Shown here: piece after piece, positions 7,498 through 15,969 of the stretch
Layout of the letters: each line of letters opens with the position of its first letter
Position numbering within the stretch: the first letter of the stretch is position 1
From: Robiginitomaculum sp.
GTDB lineage: Bacteria; Pseudomonadota; Alphaproteobacteria; Caulobacterales; Maricaulaceae
Assembly: GCA_002733805.1 (NCBI GenBank)
Contig: NVXG01000046.1
Coordinates: forward strand, 1-35,606
Direction of reading: 5' to 3'
Length of the DNA: 35,606 bases
Program-made: the position numbers and the translations under genes
The notes under the pieces: model-generated
The model's input: the letters and a program-made list of their open reading frames with translations, nothing else
Databases searched by the model: none
What the model was told of the DNA's origin: nothing

Positions 7498-8976
7498 ATG
7501 ATGGATACATTATCTTACCTCGCGCCTTTGCTGCAATTCAAAGTCATCCTTGTCATTGCGCTCGGCACACTTGGCGGTCTGGTGATCGGCGCATTGCCGG
7601 GCCTGACGGCGACAATGGGCGTCGCACTCCTCATTCCACTCACCTTTGGCATGACCCCGGTCATGGGCATCAACATGCTCATTGGCATCTATATTGGCGG
7701 CATATATGGCGGCTGTGTGTCGGCAATCTTGCTGCGCACTCCGGGCACGCCCGCCTCAGCGGCGACGGTGCTTGATGGCTATCCAATGGCCCAACGCGGC
7801 GAGGCCGGCAAAGCGCTTGGCATGGCGACAATCTCATCGGCCATCGGCGGCTTATTTGCCGCCGTCGTGCTCGCCACGCTGGCCCCGCAACTTGCCAATA
7901 TCGCACTCAAATTTGGTGCATCTGAATATTTCGCGCTGGCGCTGTTTGGACTGACGATTATCGCCACGCTGTCGGGCAACCTTTTAAAGGGCGCTATCTC
8001 TGGACTGCTTGGTATTTTAATTGCTTGTGTCGGTGCAGACCCGATTTCTGGCGTTATGCGCTATACGTTTGGCATTCAGGGTTTTTCGTCGGGCTTTGCC
8101 TTTACCCCCGCGCTGATCGGCCTCTTCGCGCTCTCTGAGGTTTTCACTCAAATCGAGCGCCTTGCCGGGAATGAACCTGCGATTAAGCTGGTCAAAGACC
8201 GCTGGCCGTCACGCCAAGATATGCGTGAAAGCCGTGGTGCTTTGATCCGTGGATCTTTGATAGGAACACTGATCGGGATTATCCCGGGAACCGGCTCCGG
8301 TACAGCGTCTTGGATTTCTTATAATGAGGCGCGCAGAACGTCAAAAACACCAGAAAAATTTGGCACCGGTTTTGCACCGGGGATTGCGGCAACCGAAAGC
8401 GCCAATAACGCTGTCTGTGCGTCCGCGCTTATCCCGCTGCTGGCGCTTGGCATTCCGGGAGATGTGGTTACGGCAGTGTTGATGGGCGGGCTGATGATCC
8501 AAGGGCTTGCCCCCGGTCCAATGCTGTTTCAGACCAACCCAGAGGTGATTGTTGGGATCTTTGGCGGCACGTTTATGGCCACTATATTCATGTTCATATT
8601 TGGCATGGCGCTTATCCCGGTCTTCTCCAAGATCTTGATGGTGCCGCGCCGCTTGCTAACCATGGCAATTGTTATCTTTTGTTTCATTGGCGCGTTTGCG
8701 ATCAATCTCAACCCGATCGACCTCTATACGATGGTTGGTTTTGGCGTGCTTGGCTGGGGCATGCAAAAGTTTGGCTTTTCACAGGCCGCGCTTTGCATTG
8801 CACTGATCCTTGGCCCGATGATGGAAGCCAACCTGCGCCGCGGCATGCTGCAAGCAGGTGATGATGTTTTCGTCTTCCTTTCAGGCCCGATCACGCTTCT
8901 CTTCCTTGCGCTCACAATCCTATCATTATGTTGGCCTTCTATTGCGCGGCATCTGGCCCGCAAAACCAAAGCCTAA
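7498..8976 (+). CDS. tctA: Tripartite tricarboxylate transporter large permease (TctA family)
   Basis: A 492-residue polytopic membrane protein with about 11-12 hydrophobic segments. The family motifs are present: GTLGGLVIGALPGLTATMG near the N-terminus, IGIIPGTGSGTASWISYNEAR mid-protein (repeat of the GxxPG loop), and IPGDVVTAVLMGGLMIQGLAPGP. Starts at GTG 7483, ATG 7498 or ATG 7501 are possible; ATG at 7498 is favoured because the GTG lies too close to the hairpin ending at 7467 and has no ribosome site. TctA forms the transmembrane pathway with TctB and takes substrate from TctC. Confidence 0.94.
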   Translation: MMDTLSYLAPLLQFKVILVIALGTLGGLVIGALPGLTATMGVALLIPLTFGMTPVMGINMLIGIYIGGIYGGCVSAILLRTPGTPASAATVLDGYPMAQRGEAGKALGMATISSAIGGLFAAVVLATLAPQLANIALKFGASEYFALALFGLTIIATLSGNLLKGAISGLLGILIACVGADPISGVMRYTFGIQGFSSGFAFTPALIGLFALSEVFTQIERLAGNEPAIKLVKDRWPSRQDMRESRGALIRGSLIGTLIGIIPGTGSGTASWISYNEARRTSKTPEKFGTGFAPGIAATESANNAVCASALIPLLALGIPGDVVTAVLMGGLMIQGLAPGPMLFQTNPEVIVGIFGGTFMATIFMFIFGMALIPVFSKILMVPRRLLTMAIVIFCFIGAFAINLNPIDLYTMVGFGVLGWGMQKFGFSQAALCIALILGPMMEANLRRGMLQAGDDVFVFLSGPITLLFLALTILSLCWPSIARHLARKTKA

Positions 8977-8998
8977 TTTCAAAATTACGGAGTACTAC

Positions 8999-9883
8999 AT
9001 GACCCGAAATGCCTATGTCGCCCTGGTTACCTGTTTTAATGAGGATGAAACCGTAAACCACGACGCGACGCGCGCGCAGGTCCGCCGTCAGGTCGCGGCC
9101 GGCAATGATCTTATGGTCTGCGGCACCAATGGTGATTTTACTGCGCTGACCCATGAGGAAAAAGTAGGCCTGATTAAAGATGTGATGGACGAGGTGGGCG
9201 GCCGCGTGAAGGTGATCGCAAATATTGGCTGTCCATCGACATTTGAAACGCGGCAACTTGCCGAGGCTGTCGATGGGCTTGGCCTGCACGGATTGGCTGT
9301 GATCACGCCCTATTTCATCGCTTGCACCCAAGATGGCCTCATCCGTCACTTCACCACAATCGCCGATGCGGTAAATACACCTATTTATCTTTATGATATT
9401 CCCGCCCGCACGCAGAACCATATCGAGCCAGCAACAGCAAAAACCCTTGCAAAACATCCCAATATTGTTGCGATAAAAGATTCCGGCGGGTCAACCGACA
9501 CGATCTTAGAATATCTCGCTGTCGCGCGGGAAATCGACGATTTTGAGGTCTATTGCGCGCCAGATCATCTGGTATTGTGGGGCTTGGAACAGGGCTGTGC
9601 CGGTGTCGTCTCCGGGCTGGGCAATGTGGCACCCGACATTTTGGCGCAGATCATCACCGGCTTCAACACCGGCGATACGCAAGCGGCGACAACCGCCCAA
9701 GAAAATTTTGCTGGCCTGCGCAAAGATCTATATGCCCTCGGCTTTCCGCCCGCTCTGGTAAAACGGGCGCTTTGCATGAACGACAAGTCTGTTGGTCTCT
9801 CACGCCAACCCGCATTGCTACCAAGCCCAGAGCAAGATGCTGCCATTATAGAAATCCTCAAAGCGCGAGACCTCCTCATATGA
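8999..9883 (+). CDS. DapA-superfamily lyase (dihydrodipicolinate synthase/N-acetylneuraminate lyase type), module 1
   Basis: A 294-residue (beta/alpha)8 class I aldolase-type protein. The Schiff-base lysine is K160 (NIVAIKDSGGS), the catalytic tyrosine Y132 (YLYDIPART), and the substrate-carboxylate loop CGTNGDFTAL (41-50) replaces the usual GTTGE. It therefore uses a pyruvate-type Schiff-base mechanism and could be an aldolase, dehydratase or decarboxylase on a 2-oxo acid; true DapA in lysine synthesis is unlikely given the transport and catabolic neighbours. An ATG at 8999 with GGAG 6 bases upstream is chosen over earlier in-frame starts inside tctA. The stop overlaps the next gene by ATGA, so the two are probably co-translated. 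It is one of three DapA-like genes in this window. Confidence 0.92.
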   Translation: MTRNAYVALVTCFNEDETVNHDATRAQVRRQVAAGNDLMVCGTNGDFTALTHEEKVGLIKDVMDEVGGRVKVIANIGCPSTFETRQLAEAVDGLGLHGLAVITPYFIACTQDGLIRHFTTIADAVNTPIYLYDIPARTQNHIEPATAKTLAKHPNIVAIKDSGGSTDTILEYLAVAREIDDFEVYCAPDHLVLWGLEQGCAGVVSGLGNVAPDILAQIITGFNTGDTQAATTAQENFAGLRKDLYALGFPPALVKRALCMNDKSVGLSRQPALLPSPEQDAAIIEILKARDLLI

Positions 9884-10839
9884 CGGTTATTGTTACGACC
9901 TCGCCGGGTTTTGGCAAACATGGACGCGTGCCTGAATTGATCGCCCAAAACGGCTGGGAGTTGATCCACTGCAATGATGCGGCGCTGCCCGATGGCGGCG
10001 TATCAGAACATATAAAAAAGGCAGATTTTCTTGTTGTTGGTCTCATTCCGGTTTCAGCTGAAACATTGGTCGCAGCAGATAGTCTTAAAGCCATTATTAA
10101 GCATGGCGTCGGTGTCGATAATATCGACATCGCGGCCTGCACGGCAGCGGGGCTGCCTGTTTGCAATACACCCGGCGCAAACAGCGATGCGGTGGCCGAA
10201 CTGGCCATAGGGCTGATGTTTTCTATGGCGCGTTTTATTCCGCAGGGGCATATCAGCGTCACAACAGGCGGCTGGCACCGGCAGGTCGGCACGCAACTGG
10301 GCCGCAAGACCCTTGGCATTGTCGGGCTTGGCAATATCGGTAAACGTCTGGCCAAACTTGCACGCGGGTTGGGAATGCATATTGTCGCAACCGATATGTA
10401 CCCAGATAAAGATTTTGCAAAGGAACACGAGATTGCGCTTCTACCCTTAGATGAGCTATTGGCATGCGCGGACTATGTCTCAGTCCATATCTTCGGTGGC
10501 AAAGATAACGTCGCACTTATTGGCAAAGACAAAATCGCGCTGATGAAGCCCGGCGCCTGTCTTATCAATTTGGCGCGCGGTGAGGTGGTTGATTTGGACT
10601 ATGTGGCACAGGCGCTCGAAAGCGGGCATCTTGGCGGTGCCGCGATTGATGCCTATGTTCAAGAACCGCCGGTAATTGATCATCCGGTATTTACGCACCC
10701 CAATGCAATTTTTACCCCACATTCTGGCGCTGATACACGCGAAGCGGTAGAAAATGTCGGGCTCATGGTTGTTGAAGATATTGAGACATTCTTAGCGGGT
10801 GGCCGTCCGACCCGCTGCTTAAACGTCAACGACCTCTGA
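9880..10839 (+). CDS. D-isomer-specific 2-hydroxyacid dehydrogenase (phosphoglycerate dehydrogenase-like)
   Basis: A 319-residue NAD-dependent dehydrogenase. The Rossmann loop GLGNIG is at 149-154 with D172 (ATDMYP) as the acid expected to bind the NAD ribose. The catalytic trio is complete: R233 (NLARGEVVD), E262 (YVQEPP) and H281 (TPHSGADT). There is no C-terminal ACT regulatory domain, so serine-pathway SerA is unlikely. It interconverts a 2-oxo acid and a D-2-hydroxy acid. The start at 9880 overlaps the upstream DapA-like stop (ATGA), so it probably acts on the same substrate family: it may form the oxo acid that the lyase uses or reduce the lyase product. Confidence 0.92.
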   Translation: MTVIVTTSPGFGKHGRVPELIAQNGWELIHCNDAALPDGGVSEHIKKADFLVVGLIPVSAETLVAADSLKAIIKHGVGVDNIDIAACTAAGLPVCNTPGANSDAVAELAIGLMFSMARFIPQGHISVTTGGWHRQVGTQLGRKTLGIVGLGNIGKRLAKLARGLGMHIVATDMYPDKDFAKEHEIALLPLDELLACADYVSVHIFGGKDNVALIGKDKIALMKPGACLINLARGEVVDLDYVAQALESGHLGGAAIDAYVQEPPVIDHPVFTHPNAIFTPHSGADTREAVENVGLMVVEDIETFLAGGRPTRCLNVNDL

Positions 10840-10842
10840 TAA

Positions 10843-10863
10843 GGGGGGCAGCCCCATTTTTTT
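10843..10863 (+). terminator. Weak terminator-like element between dehydrogenase and pdxA-like genes
   Basis: A short GGGG/CCCC stem around a GGCAG loop is followed by A and a run of seven T. The stem is only four base pairs, so it may attenuate rather than stop transcription into the pdxA-like gene. Confidence 0.3.
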
Positions 10864-10881
10864 CATCCTCAGGAGACTGAA

Positions 10882-11862
10882 GTGACACAAAAACCAATCG
10901 TTATCACCATGGGCGATCCCTCCGGCGTTGGCGCAGAAGTGAGCATAAAAGCCATGGCCTCTCTTGGGGCGCAACAGCGCAGCCGCTATGCCATAATCGG
11001 AGACCGCCCGACCCTGGAGCGCGCGATTGCAGCCTGCCAACTTGACTTGGCGCTGGTCGATTTTGGCGCGGAGGTTCCGGTAGGCGCTGTCAGCGTTATT
11101 CATGTGCCGGTTGAAGGGCTTCCTGAAAAATTCGGCACCCTGTCGGCGGCCTGTGGTGAGGCCAGTTTTCGCTATATCGAAAAGGCAGTCGCGCTCACCA
11201 CATCTGGACAAGCCCGCGTCATTGTCACGGCGCCAATTAACAAAGAAGCGTTGAATTCCGCGGGCCACCATTATGACGGTCACACCGGCATGCTTGCCCA
11301 TCTGACAGGCTCAAAATCCAGCTGGATGTTGCTCGCCTCACCGACCCTGAATGTGCTGCATGTCTCAACGCATGTTTCGCTAAAAGATGCGATTGGCCGG
11401 GCGACGCCAGAGCGCGTCTTTGAGACAATTCGCACAGGCCATAATCATCTTCAACGGATGGGCATAAAGAACCCGCGCATAGCGGTGGCGGGGATCAACC
11501 CACATTGCGGCGAAAACGGTCTGTTTGGCCGCGAAGATGATCTCCAAATCGCGCCGGGCGTGCGCATGGCGCAAGATGAGGGCATCAATGTGCAAGGGCC
11601 TATTTCGGCCGATACCGTTTATCACCGCGCCAACACAGGTGGTTTTGATTTGGTCATCGCACAATACCATGATCAGGGTCACATCCCGATCAAACTCATT
11701 GCCTTTGACACGGCGGTGAATGTGTCCCTTGGCCTGCCAATTGACCGCTGTTCTGTTGATCATGGCACAGCATTTGATATTGCCGGAACCGGCAAGGCAA
11801 ACCACGTCAATATGCTCTCGGCGCTTGACTATGCAAGTAAGCTTGCAGCGGCGCGTTCTTGA
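10882..11862 (+). CDS. pdxA2: PdxA-family 4-phospho-hydroxyacid dehydrogenase, probably PdxA2-type (acid-sugar catabolism)
   Basis: A 326-residue metal- and NAD-dependent oxidative decarboxylase. PdxA motifs are present: [11 protein letters not shown] at the N-terminus, TAPINKEAL (116-124), [11 protein letters not shown], and the three metal-ligand histidines H164 (STHVSL), H208 (INPHCGE) and H263 ([11 protein letters not shown]). PdxA2-type enzymes oxidise 4-phospho-D-threonate or 4-phospho-D-erythronate to dihydroxyacetone phosphate, and they co-occur with DUF1537 kinases, one of which is encoded convergently at 12580-13650. True vitamin B6 PdxA is a less likely reading in this context. The start is GTG at 10882, with AGGAG at 10871-10875. 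It ends 11 bases from the convergent GntR gene. Confidence 0.88.
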   Translation: MTQKPIVITMGDPSGVGAEVSIKAMASLGAQQRSRYAIIGDRPTLERAIAACQLDLALVDFGAEVPVGAVSVIHVPVEGLPEKFGTLSAACGEASFRYIEKAVALTTSGQARVIVTAPINKEALNSAGHHYDGHTGMLAHLTGSKSSWMLLASPTLNVLHVSTHVSLKDAIGRATPERVFETIRTGHNHLQRMGIKNPRIAVAGINPHCGENGLFGREDDLQIAPGVRMAQDEGINVQGPISADTVYHRANTGGFDLVIAQYHDQGHIPIKLIAFDTAVNVSLGLPIDRCSVDHGTAFDIAGTGKANHVNMLSALDYASKLAAARS

Positions 11863-11873
11863 CTGGAGGCGTC

Positions 11874-12629
11874 TTAGCCCTTCATCCGCAAGTCGAGTTG
11901 CCCGCTTCCAAATAACCGGTCTCGTGAATGTTCAAGATGTCCGCGCATGAGGTTTGCTGCGCGGACACCGTCACCGTCTTTGATAGCCTCAAAGATTTTG
12001 GTATGTTCTTTAAGCACCGTCTCCAGCGCTTTGGCCCCGTCGGTCATGAGGGATTGGCCATGCATCTCCATCCCGACGTAGATATGGCTGCGCAACGCCT
12101 GCATGGATGCTTCAAAATACTGATTGTTTGCCGCATGTGTGATTGCAAGATGAAAGCTGAAATCAGCGTCTTCATGATGAACCCGGTTCCCCGTTGCGGC
12201 ACGAAGTAGATCGAGCGCATCGGCTATTTTGCCCAGTGCCGCCGTATTGCGCCGCTCTGCGGCCATGCTCGCGGCCTCGGTTTCAATGGTGATCCGAAAC
12301 TCGTAGCAACGTTGAATATCGGCCAGCGTTTCAACCCGGGTAAACCCAACCGGCTTTGACGACGCAGCACGGACAAAATTTCCGGCCCCCTGACGTGAAT
12401 AAATTACACCTTCCGCCCTTAAGCGCTCAAGTGCTGTGCGCAAAACAGGGCGCGAAACGTTGAACCCCTGAGCCAGGGTGTTTTCCGGCGGCAATTTTTG
12501 GTTAATCGGATATTCACCACTGGATATCCGACTAAACAAAGAGTGATAGACACGATCGGCCAGCGACCGCTTTGGTTTCTCACGCGCTTCTTTTGTCTGG
12601 GCAGTCTTCAAGGGAATAGCCTTTGTCAT
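11874..12629 (-). CDS. GntR-family transcriptional regulator, FadR subfamily (FCD ligand domain)
   Basis: A 251-residue regulator. The winged helix (about 24-88) reads ADRVYHSLFSRISSGEYP, ...LPPENTLAQGFNVSRPVLRTALERLRAEGV and SRQGAGNFV, typical of GntR. The all-helical C-terminal FCD domain shows the expected metal ligands D156, H160, H209 and H231, so it probably binds a carboxylate through a metal ion. It ends 11 bases from pdxA (convergent), and its start lies inside the 3' end of the DUF1537 gene (50-base overlap), so it is co-transcribed with that kinase. It is the obvious candidate regulator of the tct-dapA-pdxA genes and of itself. Confidence 0.9.
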   Translation of the reverse strand: MTKAIPLKTAQTKEAREKPKRSLADRVYHSLFSRISSGEYPINQKLPPENTLAQGFNVSRPVLRTALERLRAEGVIYSRQGAGNFVRAASSKPVGFTRVETLADIQRCYEFRITIETEAASMAAERRNTAALGKIADALDLLRAATGNRVHHEDADFSFHLAITHAANNQYFEASMQALRSHIYVGMEMHGQSLMTDGAKALETVLKEHTKIFEAIKDGDGVRAANLMRGHLEHSRDRLFGSGQLDLRMKG

Positions 12630-13650
12630 TTAGTTTCTGGGCAAGTTTGTGCAATGTGTCGGCTGCGCCAAATCCACCGGATTTTGTAATAATTTTCATG
12701 CCCTCAATACCATCAATCATTTGCGATACCGGAAGACCAGTTAGAATTTCACCCTCAACTTTGAGTAAGCCGCAGCCAACTTTGCGCATGAGTGCCGCCG
12801 CACTTTCTCCACCACATGCTAGGAGAGTTGCCGGGGGATTTAACGTAAGCCAAGCAGAAATTCCATCGACAAAGCGTTGGCCGGCCAGCTGAGGGTCAAC
12901 GGCGATGGCGCCGGGTGTCATCTGAACAACTTGTATCTGATCACTGTTCTTGCGCGCGGCGGGGACGTTACCATTAGGCGCAAAAATAGGGCAAAAACCT
13001 TCAAGCTGTGCGAGGGTTACCGGGTCACGTGACCCTATGGCAAAAAGTGCGGGGCAGTGCAGATCAACAGGGGTCTGAGCCGCAATTGCCGGGGCAATTT
13101 TGCGTGCCAAAGCTTCGGCAAGTCCCGCAGCCCCAACAAACAGGGTTGTCATGTCAATCGTTGCAAGGACAGCATCCAGATCGGCATCGCAAGCAGCGTC
13201 AGGCACGCAGGAAGCCGCAACCCCCGTCCTTTGTGCCACATCGATTGGCGTCTCGATCCCGGTGCCATATATTGCGCCGTTTTTTACAAGCCTTCCAAGC
13301 CGAGGAATTGCCGGACAAACAATGATATTTGAACGGCCGCGAAAGAGGATATCCACCTCAGCCTCTATATGACCCTTAAGGCGGCTATCGACCTTTTTAA
13401 ATATCACAGCATCGCGCCATTCTGGCCGCGCATTGATATCATCAATAATCTGCTGAACGGCTAAAATTGATTTAGATTCAGCTGCTTCCCTACTATTTGT
13501 AGATACAGCAACAACGTCAGGCCCGCGGTCTAGCGCCCGGCCAAGCTGCGATGGGGAAAGAGCGCAAAGGACCGAAAGCCCGCGCCCACAAAACGCAACG
13601 GAGCTGTCAAGCGCTCCGGTAAGGTCGTCCGCAATGAAGATAATTTTCAC
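12580..13650 (-). CDS. DUF1537 (four-carbon acid sugar) kinase family protein
   Basis: A 356-residue kinase, somewhat short of the roughly 420 usual for the family. The N-terminal domain has ADDLTGALDSS (7-17), KKVDSRLKG (85-93, family K-x-D-S-T-x-R-G) and CPAIPRLGR (112-120). The C-terminal nucleotide-binding domain has GGESA (280-284) and TKSGGFG (322-328). The shortening falls in the middle, around 125-165. The family includes D-threonate, D-erythronate and 3-oxo-tetronate 4-kinases. With PdxA next door, a D-threonate-like kinase/dehydrogenase pair is the best guess; the substrate is not proven. The start is GTG at 13650, with GGAAA upstream. It is first in a two-gene unit with the GntR regulator. 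Confidence 0.87.
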   Translation of the reverse strand: MKIIFIADDLTGALDSSVAFCGRGLSVLCALSPSQLGRALDRGPDVVAVSTNSREAAESKSILAVQQIIDDINARPEWRDAVIFKKVDSRLKGHIEAEVDILFRGRSNIIVCPAIPRLGRLVKNGAIYGTGIETPIDVAQRTGVAASCVPDAACDADLDAVLATIDMTTLFVGAAGLAEALARKIAPAIAAQTPVDLHCPALFAIGSRDPVTLAQLEGFCPIFAPNGNVPAARKNSDQIQVVQMTPGAIAVDPQLAGQRFVDGISAWLTLNPPATLLACGGESAAALMRKVGCGLLKVEGEILTGLPVSQMIDGIEGMKIITKSGGFGAADTLHKLAQKLNDKGYSLEDCPDKRSA

Positions 13651-13670
13651 AGTATTTCCGTCGTGGCAAT

Positions 13671-13708
13671 TTGTACCAACATATTACCAATTCTAACTTG
13701 TTTTACAA
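13671..13708. promoter_or_regulatory. Repeat cluster upstream of the DUF1537 kinase/GntR unit, candidate GntR operator
   Basis: TTGT-TTT-ACAA at 13698-13708 is an exact inverted repeat and matches the general FadR-subfamily pattern TNGTNNNACNA. Two copies of TACCAA at 13674-13679 and 13685-13690 are 11 bases apart, one helical turn. The cluster lies 20-60 bases before the kinase start. Binding by the co-encoded GntR protein is inference. Confidence 0.5.
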
Positions 13709-13992
13709 ATATTTCGTAGCCCAAATATGAAAATATTCTGCTGACAGGCACAATATTGGCGATGCGTATTTTCAGATTGGGTGAGAAAATGGCGGCGCTG
13801 TTACAAAGTTTTTCTTGGCTTCTTTCGCCTATTGAACCCGCCCTATGTCTCTCATGAAAGGCGCAGGTAAACAGGTGCCTAGAGAGGCACTCTTTTGCGT
13901 CTCACTTGGTCACGAAAGATCACTCATATCGTGGCTGCTGAACAGGAGCGGCTCATCAGACTGGTCGCATAAAGCCCGGTTGCAAAAATGAT
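13709..13992. other. Intergenic stretch without a gene
   Basis: Between the promoter side of the DUF1537 kinase gene and the terminator of the TRAP operon. No convincing reading frame, ribosome-binding site or RNA gene seen. Confidence 0.5.
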
Positions 13993-14053
13993 CGCCCCAC
14001 TTGGCAAAACTTGCATCGCCTGTACGGCAATGGATGAATTGGCAAGTGGGGCG
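13993..14053 (-). terminator. Long imperfect stem-loop and T-run after dctM, probable terminator of the TRAP operon
   Basis: Arms at 13993-14005 and 14041-14053 pair over 12 of 13 positions (core CGCCCCACTTG against CAAGTGGGGCG) around a 35-base loop. Read on the minus strand, the second arm is followed by ATCATTTTTG, giving the U-rich tail of an intrinsic terminator. It lies 36 bases after the dctM stop and separates the TRAP operon from the kinase/GntR unit on the same strand. Confidence 0.6.
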
Positions 14054-14088
14054 AAAACCGGTGGGTCGATGACGTTCTTAATTGCGGC

Positions 14089-15378
14089 CTATAACAAACC
14101 CATCATCCGGGGCAGGAAAAGGACCGTTTCCGGCACATAGGTGATGAGCATCAACACCGCTAAGGCGGCCAGAAAGAATGGCCACATATGCCCTACGATC
14201 CGCTCTATCGGCATGTTTAGCACAATGGCCCCGGTAAACAGCGCGGTGCCATAGGGCGGTGTTATCAGCCCGATCACGAGGTTGAATGTTGCCATCACTC
14301 CAAAATGCACCGGATCTACCCCGATCTCTACCGATAACGGCATCAGGATCGGCAAGACGATGAAAATCGCGGGCAACATATCCATGAACAGCCCCCAGAT
14401 GAGCAAAAAGATGTTGATGATCAGCAGAACTAGGATCGGGTTTTCGGTAATCGCAAAGATCGTCTCAGCGATAAGTGCAGGGACTTGTTCAGAGGCCAAT
14501 ACCCAAGAAAATACATTCGACGCGCCAGTCAACATCAAAACCGCACCAGCCAGCGTGCCAGATCTGACAAAGACGCGCCATAGCACCGCCAGATCCGGCC
14601 GGCCTCGGGACGAAACCATCAGCAAGATAAAGCCCCAGCCAACGGCAGCAGCAGAGGCCTCGGTCGGGGTGAAAACACCTGACAGAATGCCGCCAAGAAT
14701 AATGCCGGGCATGGCAAGGAACGGCAGCGATTCCAGAACAATACGCAATGCTTGGCGCCATGTCTTACGTGGCAGGCTGAGTATACCCGCACGCCGGGTG
14801 GTAAAGAAGACCGCGACGGCCATTGCAATCGCGACAAGCAGCCCCGGAACCAAGCCGCCAATCAACATACCGCCAATTGATGTGCCGGTCACAGCACCAA
14901 CCAGCACAATGGGAATAGACGGCGGAATAATCGCCCCTTTTATTGAGGTCGAGATTGTCAGCGCGGCAGAAAATTCGCGGCTAAAGCCCGATTTTTCCAT
15001 CATCGAAACCTGCATCCGGCCAAGTGCCGCAATATCCGCCACCGACGAGCCGGAACAGCCGCCAAACAGCATCGAGGCCACAATATTTACATAGCCCGTC
15101 CCGCCCCGCACACGGCCGACCAGCAGCTGCGCGAACCGCAACAATTTGTCGGCAGTGCCCGATGCAACCATCAGATCACCGGCCAGCATGAAGAACGGAA
15201 TCGCCATGATGGTGAAGATGTCCATCCCGTTGAAAAACTGCTGCGCAACCAAATAGAACGGCTCACCGGCGACGAAGAAATACGTGATGCAAGCCAAAAG
15301 CATTGCAAAGGACAGTGGAAAGCCAAATAGTGTCAGCACAGCAAAGGCGATAAGCATCGCCGCAAAAGCAGATATCAT
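14089..15378 (-). CDS. dctM: TRAP transporter large permease (DctM family), module 2
   Basis: A 429-residue membrane protein with about 12 hydrophobic segments. DctM features include ALLACITYFFVAGEPFYLVAQQFFNGMD, MAIPFFMLAGDLM, FGGCSGSSVADIAALG and TISTSIKGAIIPPSIPIVLVGAVTGTSIGGM, and it ends with the GLITPPYGTALF segment. Length is normal. The start at 15378 overlaps the dctQ stop (ATGA). DctM is the ion-coupled (usually sodium) transport subunit and works with DctQ and the binding protein DctP encoded upstream. It is the last gene of the dapA-dhaK-dhaL-FAD dehydrogenase-dctPQM string, with a terminator-like stem after it. Confidence 0.94.
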   Translation of the reverse strand: MISAFAAMLIAFAVLTLFGFPLSFAMLLACITYFFVAGEPFYLVAQQFFNGMDIFTIMAIPFFMLAGDLMVASGTADKLLRFAQLLVGRVRGGTGYVNIVASMLFGGCSGSSVADIAALGRMQVSMMEKSGFSREFSAALTISTSIKGAIIPPSIPIVLVGAVTGTSIGGMLIGGLVPGLLVAIAMAVAVFFTTRRAGILSLPRKTWRQALRIVLESLPFLAMPGIILGGILSGVFTPTEASAAAVGWGFILLMVSSRGRPDLAVLWRVFVRSGTLAGAVLMLTGASNVFSWVLASEQVPALIAETIFAITENPILVLLIINIFLLIWGLFMDMLPAIFIVLPILMPLSVEIGVDPVHFGVMATFNLVIGLITPPYGTALFTGAIVLNMPIERIVGHMWPFFLAALAVLMLITYVPETVLFLPRMMGLL

Positions 15379-15899
15379 TCTGTAACCTCTTCGATATCAT
15401 CTTCTTCATTGACCGAAACAGCGTTCGGAAAGAATGGGCCAAGCGCCAGTTGCAGGAGCATTGCGGCGGCCCCAATTGGTACGGCCATAAACACCCAAAA
15501 ATAGGTGATCCGCAGCGCGGGTGTTCTCATCCGCCCCTCGTTGAGGGCAATATCGAGGCCCTGCACAAACAAGACCACGAGCGTTACCGCCATAAGCAAC
15601 CGCGTGAGCATGGCCACAACCCGCGCCAGACCGGCGGGCATCATACTTACGAAAATAGTGAGACGCGGGTGTTGCTCGGCACGAATGGCCACGGACCCAC
15701 CCAGAAATGCCATATATATCATGGTATAACGGGCCAGCTCTTCGCCCCAAAAGTAACCGATGCCAAAGACATAGCGAGCAACAACCAGAAAGATTACAGT
15801 GCTGACCATTAGCAGCAGTGAAAAGGCGACAAGCGCCGCTATAAACATCTGCTGAGCGTGGTCAAAACGGGCTAAAACGCGCGCAATTTGGAATTTCAT
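15375..15899 (-). CDS. dctQ: TRAP transporter small permease (DctQ family), module 2
   Basis: A 174-residue four-helix membrane protein. Segments lie roughly at 18-42, 52-72, 93-114 and 131-151, with the family pattern RYVFGIGYFWGEELARYTMIYMAFLGGSVA in pieces. ATG at 15899 with AGGAAA upstream is chosen; an earlier in-frame ATG at 15935 would place the start inside a perfect hairpin (15924-15949). DctQ helps scaffold DctM in the inner membrane. The stop overlaps the dctM start by 4 bases. It lies downstream of dctP, after the hairpin. Confidence 0.9.
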   Translation of the reverse strand: MKFQIARVLARFDHAQQMFIAALVAFSLLLMVSTVIFLVVARYVFGIGYFWGEELARYTMIYMAFLGGSVAIRAEQHPRLTIFVSMMPAGLARVVAMLTRLLMAVTLVVLFVQGLDIALNEGRMRTPALRITYFWVFMAVPIGAAAMLLQLALGPFFPNAVSVNEEDDIEEVTE

Positions 15900-15923
15900 G
15901 GAACTTTTCCTAATCGAATAGTT

Positions 15924-15949
15924 GCTGTCGGCCACGCATGGCCGACAGC
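15924..15949 (-). promoter_or_regulatory. Perfect 10-bp intercistronic hairpin between dctP and dctQ
   Basis: GCTGTCGGCC, a six-base loop, then the exact inverted copy GGCCGACAGC. It lies 20 bases after the dctP stop and 24 bases before the dctQ start. There is no T-run. It is the same arrangement as the stem after tctC and the one after the TAXI binding-protein gene. Confidence 0.75.
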
Positions 15950-15969
15950 TGAGAGAAGATCAAACCCGA

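Noticed and set aside
9553..9879. N-terminal extension of the D-2-hydroxyacid dehydrogenase into the upstream dapA-like gene
   Set aside because: The extension is rich in arginine and out of frame with the lyase gene; the ATG at 9880 gives the normal family N-terminus and an ATGA overlap.
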